Below, one piece after another: positions 45,071 to 49,271 of a stretch of 49,271 nucleotides of DNA. How positions within the stretch are numbered: the stretch's first letter is position 1; every line of letters begins with the position of its first letter. Source of the DNA: Planctomycetota bacterium (lineage in GTDB: Bacteria > Planctomycetota > Phycisphaerae > WQYP01). The stretch lies in assembly GCA_021851715.1 (NCBI GenBank), contig JAJZCR010000023.1:1-49271 (forward strand), read 5' to 3'. Both the position numbers and the translations under genes were made by a program. The notes beneath the pieces are model-generated. The model saw nothing but the letters and a program-made list of their open reading frames with translations, made no database searches and was not told the origin of the DNA.

Positions 45071-47854
45071 ATGGTGGGCAAACGCGCAATGGGAATATTA
45101 TCAACCACTGGCTGCAAACGGCCGACGACCCGACGTTTCGCGACCTGGCTGCTGTCCGCGGTTGCGGCGGCGCTGGTAACACCGCACGGCGGTCCCGCTG
45201 ATTGCCGGGCCGAGATGTACGTGTATGGCTACAGTCCCAACGTCAATGACCGATTCAATAACAGCCCGGATTTCTTGGGTGCGGGATATAACTTCTCGGG
45301 CGTTGGCAATGTAAACGTGCCCTACAATTCCAGCCAAATTGGCCCGTGGGCCACGATGATTTCCGACCAGTATTTCATATCCGCGACGCATTTTGCGCCG
45401 GGTGTGCCGGATAGCCTCGATTTCTATTCAACCAACAGCACCTCCGGCCCATCGTATGTCGCCACCGTGGCCTCGGAGGGTGAGGCGATGGTTGACGTGC
45501 AGGGAAACGAGAGCGATGTATGGGTGGGCAAATTGACCACGCCGATTCCGGCCTCGGACGGCATCACCTCTTACCCGATTGCTTATTCCCCCACCGGCCA
45601 CTATACAGGCGTTAATGTTTACATGTATGGGTCTCCCGACCTGTTGGGGTACAACCAGAGTTCAGGGACATATTGGACGTCCGTCAACAGCACCGAATAT
45701 GGAAAATTTTTCGCCTGGAATCCCACCGGCGCGACCAACCAGTCTTATGCGGTCAGCGGTGATTCCGGAGGTCCGCAGTTTTCCGTGGTAAATGGGGCTT
45801 TGGCCTTGCTGGGCGGAACCACTTTCCCGACGGGCGCAGCATTGGCCCCCCATTACCTGCAGCAAATTGAGGCTGCCACCGGCGGACAGGTGTCGGCGGT
45901 GGCCCTGACCATGCCCGGCGTTGATACTTGGACCGGAGCAGTGTCACCCGATTGGAATACCGCCGGCAACTGGAGCATGTCCGCGCCACCCACTTCGGGC
46001 GGCACGGTGAGTTTCAACGGCTCCGCCCCGAACACGTCCGTCACCCTGGGCAGTACGGGTAACGCGCTGAACATCGACTTTGATGGCGGTGTCGGTTATA
46101 GCGTTGGGGCCACGACGGGCCCGGCGCTGGATCTGGCGGCGGGCGGCGGCATCAATATTGTCGGGAACATGGACACCGCTTCGCAGGCGGTCAACTCCCC
46201 TATCTTGCTTGCCGGCAACGCGGATTTCAGCAATGGTGCCGTTAGTAATTCCAATACACTCACTATTGGCGGCAGCGTTACCGGCACGGCGGCGGCAAAT
46301 TCCACCGATACGCTCACCTTAACCGGCACCAATGCCGGAGCTAACACGGTCAATGGGGTGATTGCCGATGGGAGCGGCGGCGGAAACGTGGCGGTGGCGG
46401 CGACCGGCGGCAGTTGGACGCTGGGCGGGGTTAACACCTATTCCGGCGGCACCACGGTGGATAACGGGGCCAACGTGGAATTCGCCAACGCCGATTCTTT
46501 TGGTTCGGGGGCCATCACTCTTGGGAGCGGATCCACCCCCGCTTCCTTGAGCGCCACCTTGACCGCCGGCACCAATGTGACCCTGGCCAACCAGATTTTC
46601 GTTGCGGCCCCGGTTTATGACACTCCGCCCGATACCTTGAACACCAATGGCTTCACGGTAACTTTGGCCGGTCAAATAACCAACGTGTCGGGAGCCAATG
46701 GCATGACTCTCACGGGTGGCGGAACAGTTATACTGGCCAACCCACACAATAACGAGCAGGGCGGTTGGATTGTTAATGGGGGAACCACGCTCGAAGTGGC
46801 TTCCGGAGGTTACATCGGCAACGGCTATCTGGAGCTGAATGATGGAACCCTGAATTTACCGTCGGGCGTAAGCACAACTCTTTCCTTTTTGAGCGGCGGA
46901 ACCAACTCCAAAGTTTTGTACGGGAGCAGCGGTTCCGGCGTAGTCGATTGGACCCAAGGCAGCCAAACTTTTGCCGGCGCGATGTCCGGTGCCGGCAGCC
47001 TGACTCTGGACACCCCTTGGGGGTGGGATGTCGGCGGCCGGCTTTCTATTACCGGGTCCGGCGCGCTCACGAACTACACCGGCACGGTGAGCCTCCAAAA
47101 TGGGGCGACTTTGAACATCAGCACCGGTGCAGGCCTTAATGGCAACAATGTCGCCTTGGTGGGCGGCTCGAACATCTCGGGTAACACGGCCACCACCCAG
47201 ACCTTGAATTTTACCGGCAGCGGCTTGGTGACGATTGGCAGCGTGGCCATGAGCACAACCACGGGCACAGGGGCATCTTCTGTCAATACCATCGACGCCG
47301 GTGGGAGCGGCAACACCGTTACCATCAGCGGGGCCATTTCCAGCAGCGCCAGTGCCGGTAATCCCACAAGTTTGGTTCTCCAGGATGGAAAATTCGCGCT
47401 GGCCGGCGGTATTACCAGCGGAGCGGTGCAGGTGGCGAGCACCGGTACGCTGTCCAACATTAATTTCACGCTGGGTTCCGGCGGCAGCCTGGCTGGTTCC
47501 GGTACGCTCACGTGGAACTTAAGCGGCAACAGCGGCGACTTGCTCACGGATAACGGCACGTTAAACATCACCAATTTAAACTTGGTGCTGAATATGACCG
47601 GCACGCAAACGTTTTCGCAATATGTGCTGGTGGATTACGCCGGCGGAACGCTCACCGGAACGGCCTTTGCCTCGGTAACCGGTTTGCAACCGGGGTGGAC
47701 CCTTGATTACAGCGGCACTGCCCTTAACCCAAGCAGCATTGTGCTTAGCCGCGTACCGGAACCTGGCGCACTGGCCCTGCTGGCGGTGGGCGGGGCGGGC
47801 CTGTTGCTGGTGGTGCGCAAGCGCGGCAGTGCGGGAGTATTCCGGGCCGCCTAA
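45071..47854 (+). CDS. trypsin-like protease domain fused to beta-strand repeats and PEP-CTERM
   Basis: A 927-residue protein. After a long Arg-containing signal peptide (about 1-48), residues about 50-285 look like an S1-type serine protease: His107 in FISATHF, Asp149 in ESDVWVGKL, and Ser232 in SGDSGGPQF. Residues about 300-900 are beta-solenoid with autotransporter-type repeats (TWTGAVSPDWNTAGNWS and the same WTLGGVNTYSGGTTVDNGA as the previous gene). The C-terminus is VPEPGALALLAVGGAGLLLV with basic residues. The ATG at 45071 has GGAAAGG 8 bases upstream, 60 bp after the previous stop, so one operon is likely. Whether the protease is active is inferred from the intact triad. Confidence 0.88.
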   Translation: MVGKRAMGILSTTGCKRPTTRRFATWLLSAVAAALVTPHGGPADCRAEMYVYGYSPNVNDRFNNSPDFLGAGYNFSGVGNVNVPYNSSQIGPWATMISDQYFISATHFAPGVPDSLDFYSTNSTSGPSYVATVASEGEAMVDVQGNESDVWVGKLTTPIPASDGITSYPIAYSPTGHYTGVNVYMYGSPDLLGYNQSSGTYWTSVNSTEYGKFFAWNPTGATNQSYAVSGDSGGPQFSVVNGALALLGGTTFPTGAALAPHYLQQIEAATGGQVSAVALTMPGVDTWTGAVSPDWNTAGNWSMSAPPTSGGTVSFNGSAPNTSVTLGSTGNALNIDFDGGVGYSVGATTGPALDLAAGGGINIVGNMDTASQAVNSPILLAGNADFSNGAVSNSNTLTIGGSVTGTAAANSTDTLTLTGTNAGANTVNGVIADGSGGGNVAVAATGGSWTLGGVNTYSGGTTVDNGANVEFANADSFGSGAITLGSGSTPASLSATLTAGTNVTLANQIFVAAPVYDTPPDTLNTNGFTVTLAGQITNVSGANGMTLTGGGTVILANPHNNEQGGWIVNGGTTLEVASGGYIGNGYLELNDGTLNLPSGVSTTLSFLSGGTNSKVLYGSSGSGVVDWTQGSQTFAGAMSGAGSLTLDTPWGWDVGGRLSITGSGALTNYTGTVSLQNGATLNISTGAGLNGNNVALVGGSNISGNTATTQTLNFTGSGLVTIGSVAMSTTTGTGASSVNTIDAGGSGNTVTISGAISSSASAGNPTSLVLQDGKFALAGGITSGAVQVASTGTLSNINFTLGSGGSLAGSGTLTWNLSGNSGDLLTDNGTLNITNLNLVLNMTGTQTFSQYVLVDYAGGTLTGTAFASVTGLQPGWTLDYSGTALNPSSIVLSRVPEPGALALLAVGGAGLLLVVRKRGSAGVFRAA
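46268..46470 (+). repeat. internal repeat copy A2, 203 bp
   Basis: Partner of 43406-43608; see that entry for the match. It encodes the same beta-strand-repeat unit in the protease-fusion gene. Confidence 0.85.
47315..47793 (+). repeat. near-identical 3' repeat copy B2, 479 bp
   Basis: Partner of 44483-44961; see that entry for the match. After this block the two C-termini differ again (GLGLVLLGRKRR against GAGLLLVVRKRG). Confidence 0.92.
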
Positions 47855-47892
47855 CTACGATAATTTGCGGGCGCTAACTGTGGCGCAAGTGG

Positions 47893-47907
47893 CTCTTTTA
47901 TAAAGAG
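47893..47907 (+). terminator. small hairpin after the protease-fusion gene
   Basis: CTCTTT-TAT-AAAGAG, a 6-bp stem, 39 bp after the stop; a short T run follows 13 bases later. Weak as an intrinsic terminator. It sits 44 bp upstream of the next promoter's -35, a spacing similar to that of the inverted repeat at 42803-42827, so it might also be an operator. Confidence 0.4.
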
Positions 47908-47951
47908 TAACAAGGCTATTTTTGAAAAGTGAGAAAAAATTTCCACCGGGG

Positions 47952-47979
47952 TTGACTTTTGAATAGATTATCGTATAAT
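47952..47979 (+). promoter_or_regulatory. promoter of the third PEP-CTERM gene
   Basis: TTGACT (47952-47957), a 16-bp spacer and TATAAT (47974-47979), close to consensus and with the same spacer as the first PEP-CTERM promoter. The leader block 47991-48021 is shared with that gene. Confidence 0.75.
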
Positions 47980-48065
47980 GCGACTAACTCAATGATCGGT
48001 CTGGCGGTCCAGTGGTGACTATCGCCGGTCGGAAGATTTATTCGGTACTTGTTTAGGAGAGTGAC

Positions 48066-48872
48066 ATGAAAGCGATTCGTAACCATCTGTTAGTGGCCGC
48101 TGCGGCGGTGGTAGCCTTAGCCGGCATTTCGGCCTCGCAAGCCGGGATTATTTACCAGGACAATTTCGCACGAACCGGAAACCTGGCGGGCAGCACCCCC
48201 GCGCCAACGGACGCCACGGCGAGCACGTGGGCCGTCTCAGAACAGAGCACTTTCGCCACTGCACCTACCACCAACGGCAGCGCGGCAGACTTCGCAGCGG
48301 TAAACTACGTGCAGGCCGCCTATCTGCCGTTTACGCCGCAGGCCAACGCGACGTATGCCTTTACGCTGACCATCACCCCCACTGCGGGTACGAGTGCCAA
48401 CTGGCTGGCGATGGGGTTTGGCAATACCGCCGCCACCGTGGGATCCCCGGGGAGCATTAACAATAACGGCACGGAGGCTTGGCTTATCTACAGAGACAAC
48501 GGCGGTACCCAGAGCTTTTACGGTGGTGCTACCAACAGTGCCGCAAGCGGCAGTTACGCAAGCGCTGGTGGAATATCCGATACCTTTACCATCACGCTGA
48601 CCACTCCGGCCGATTTGAGCACCGGTTCGGCAGGGATCACGTTTTATGATTCGCTGGGTTTAATCGGTTCCAGCCTAAGTCCGCGCACGGGTAGTCTGAC
48701 CGCTGCGGAATTAGCCAACGTGGACAGCATCATCATTGGTAACCAGTACATTGGAGGCACCTTTGCAGGGTTGGAGCTTGGCGGGCCGGTGCCTGAACCT
48801 GGCACGTGGGGCCTGCTGGTTATGGGCGGGGGTGGGCTGTTGCTGATGGGGCGCAGGTGCCGAATCGTGTAG
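48066..48872 (+). CDS. PEP-CTERM sorting-domain protein
   Basis: A 268-residue secreted protein. Signal peptide about 1-26; its start MKAIRNHLLVAAAA is almost the same as in the first PEP-CTERM gene. The mature domain is beta-rich: GIIYQDNFARTGNLAGSTP, then WAVSEQSTFAT, ATYAFTLTITPTAG, NWLAMGFGN, SIIIGNQYIGGTFAGLELGG. This pattern looks like a jelly-roll/LamG-type fold. The C-terminus is VPEPGTWGLLVMGGGGLLLM followed by GRRCR, a PEP-CTERM anchor. AGGAG precedes the ATG. It has its own promoter. A carbohydrate-binding or surface role is inferred only from the fold style. Confidence 0.88.
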   Translation: MKAIRNHLLVAAAAVVALAGISASQAGIIYQDNFARTGNLAGSTPAPTDATASTWAVSEQSTFATAPTTNGSAADFAAVNYVQAAYLPFTPQANATYAFTLTITPTAGTSANWLAMGFGNTAATVGSPGSINNNGTEAWLIYRDNGGTQSFYGGATNSAASGSYASAGGISDTFTITLTTPADLSTGSAGITFYDSLGLIGSSLSPRTGSLTAAELANVDSIIIGNQYIGGTFAGLELGGPVPEPGTWGLLVMGGGGLLLMGRRCRIV

Positions 48873-49271
48873 TGGGCACGGGCTTGAACGATCTTGAACC
48901 AGCGTGGCCGGGCGGCTAGGCCGGTACCGGTGCCGTGAAATTGGCGCAGCGGTTGTTTAACAGAGAATTGGCCATGGATATATCTGTCAAGATTTGTGAG
49001 CAACGTGGGCGGGCAGATGCGTCACCTGTTGCCAGGATTGATTCAGAAGCTGCAAGGGTAATGCGGCCCGCAGCCGCCGCGTCGTCATCAACCCCCGTCG
49101 CACGCAGCACTCCCGTCGGCGTCCGCAGCCGCCGTTACTCCCGTCTCCCGACTCCCGACTCCCGTCTCGGCGCAGCCGCTCCCGTCTCTCCTCGCCGCGC
49201 AGCGGCTTTTATCTCTGTAGGGGCCTTATGTCAAGCGTCCGAAAATGGCATTATGGAGGTCTCATATCTAC
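48873..49271 (+). other. right-end region with CCCGTCTC-type tandem motif and open frame
   Basis: The plus frame from the ATG at 48974 stays open for 99 codons to the window edge, but its composition (Ala/Ser/Pro/Arg) follows the tandem CTCCCG(T/A) motifs at 49131-49190, and it has no good ribosome binding site. A later ATG at 49228 (MSSVRKWHYGGLIS), with AGGGG 5 bases upstream, is a better candidate for the start of the next gene. Nothing else is recognised. Confidence 0.35.

Noticed and set aside
43288..47604. Several minus-strand frames of 75-176 residues under the PEP-CTERM genes
   Set aside because: They mirror the repetitive Gly/Thr codons of the plus-strand genes (Pro/Val-rich shadows) and repeat with the DNA repeats.
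42980..48872. Exosortase or sortase-type partner in the PEP-CTERM cluster
   Set aside because: No multi-TM exosortase gene is present in the window; the sorting enzyme must be elsewhere.
49131..49190. Short tandem units as a possible CRISPR array
   Set aside because: Units are 7-8 bases, contiguous and without spacers; no cas genes in the window.

Overview
The window looks like chromosomal DNA from a Gram-negative planctomycete, probably a Phycisphaerae-like lineage. The reasons are the mix of lpxA (lipid A), a dapL-type aminotransferase, a ThiD2-ThiE fusion, DUF1015, a large VWA membrane protein, GAF-HlyD adaptors, and PEP-CTERM proteins with autotransporter-type beta-strand repeats. Genes are packed on both strands. 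Non-ATG starts (TTG, GTG) with good ribosome binding sites are frequent. No tRNA, rRNA or CRISPR array was seen.

Layout. 1-3409 (minus): start of a YdjI-like SPFH protein, a DUF1638 protein, a tRNA-dihydrouridine synthase and a GH130 mannosyl-glucose phosphorylase. 3410-7621: an IS66 fragment and a Tat-exported GH36 alpha-galactosidase between two gene-poor stretches; with GH130 this suggests use of galacto(gluco)mannan-type hemicellulose. 7622-11590 (plus): DUF1015 and a VWA membrane protein. 11670-14732 (minus): dapL, a GT87-like mannosyltransferase and folK in a tight operon. 15112-18938: a small conserved-looking protein, a response regulator with an unassigned C-terminal half, a DHOD-like protein and a universal stress protein. 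18967-22714 (minus): lpxA, thiD2-thiE, murJ. 23021-27269 (plus): an export operon of a short membrane-fusion protein, a GAF-TM-HlyD protein and a TolC-like protein, with no pump gene. 27339-32638: ispE, a Gfo/Idh/MocA oxidoreductase divergent from a sugar phosphate isomerase, an outer-membrane barrel candidate and a divergent RNase HII-like protein. 32646-36711 (minus): an FHA protein, a PDZ-like protein and a long exported repeat protein. 36911-40974: hemW, mdh, a DUF218 membrane protein and an overlapping L,D-transpeptidase-domain gene.

41038-49271 is the most unusual part. A GntR-DNA-binding/LacI-effector regulator (AraR architecture) diverges from three PEP-CTERM genes. One is a beta-strand-repeat protein, one fuses a trypsin-like protease domain to the same repeat scaffold, and one is a smaller secreted protein. 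The first two share a 479-bp 3' segment that differs at only 6 positions. The first and third share promoter, 5' leader block, ribosome binding site and signal-peptide start. A perfect 11-bp-arm inverted repeat lies between the regulator and the first promoter. This reads as a modular surface-protein locus built by copying expression and anchoring cassettes. That interpretation is inference; the repeats and motifs are directly visible.
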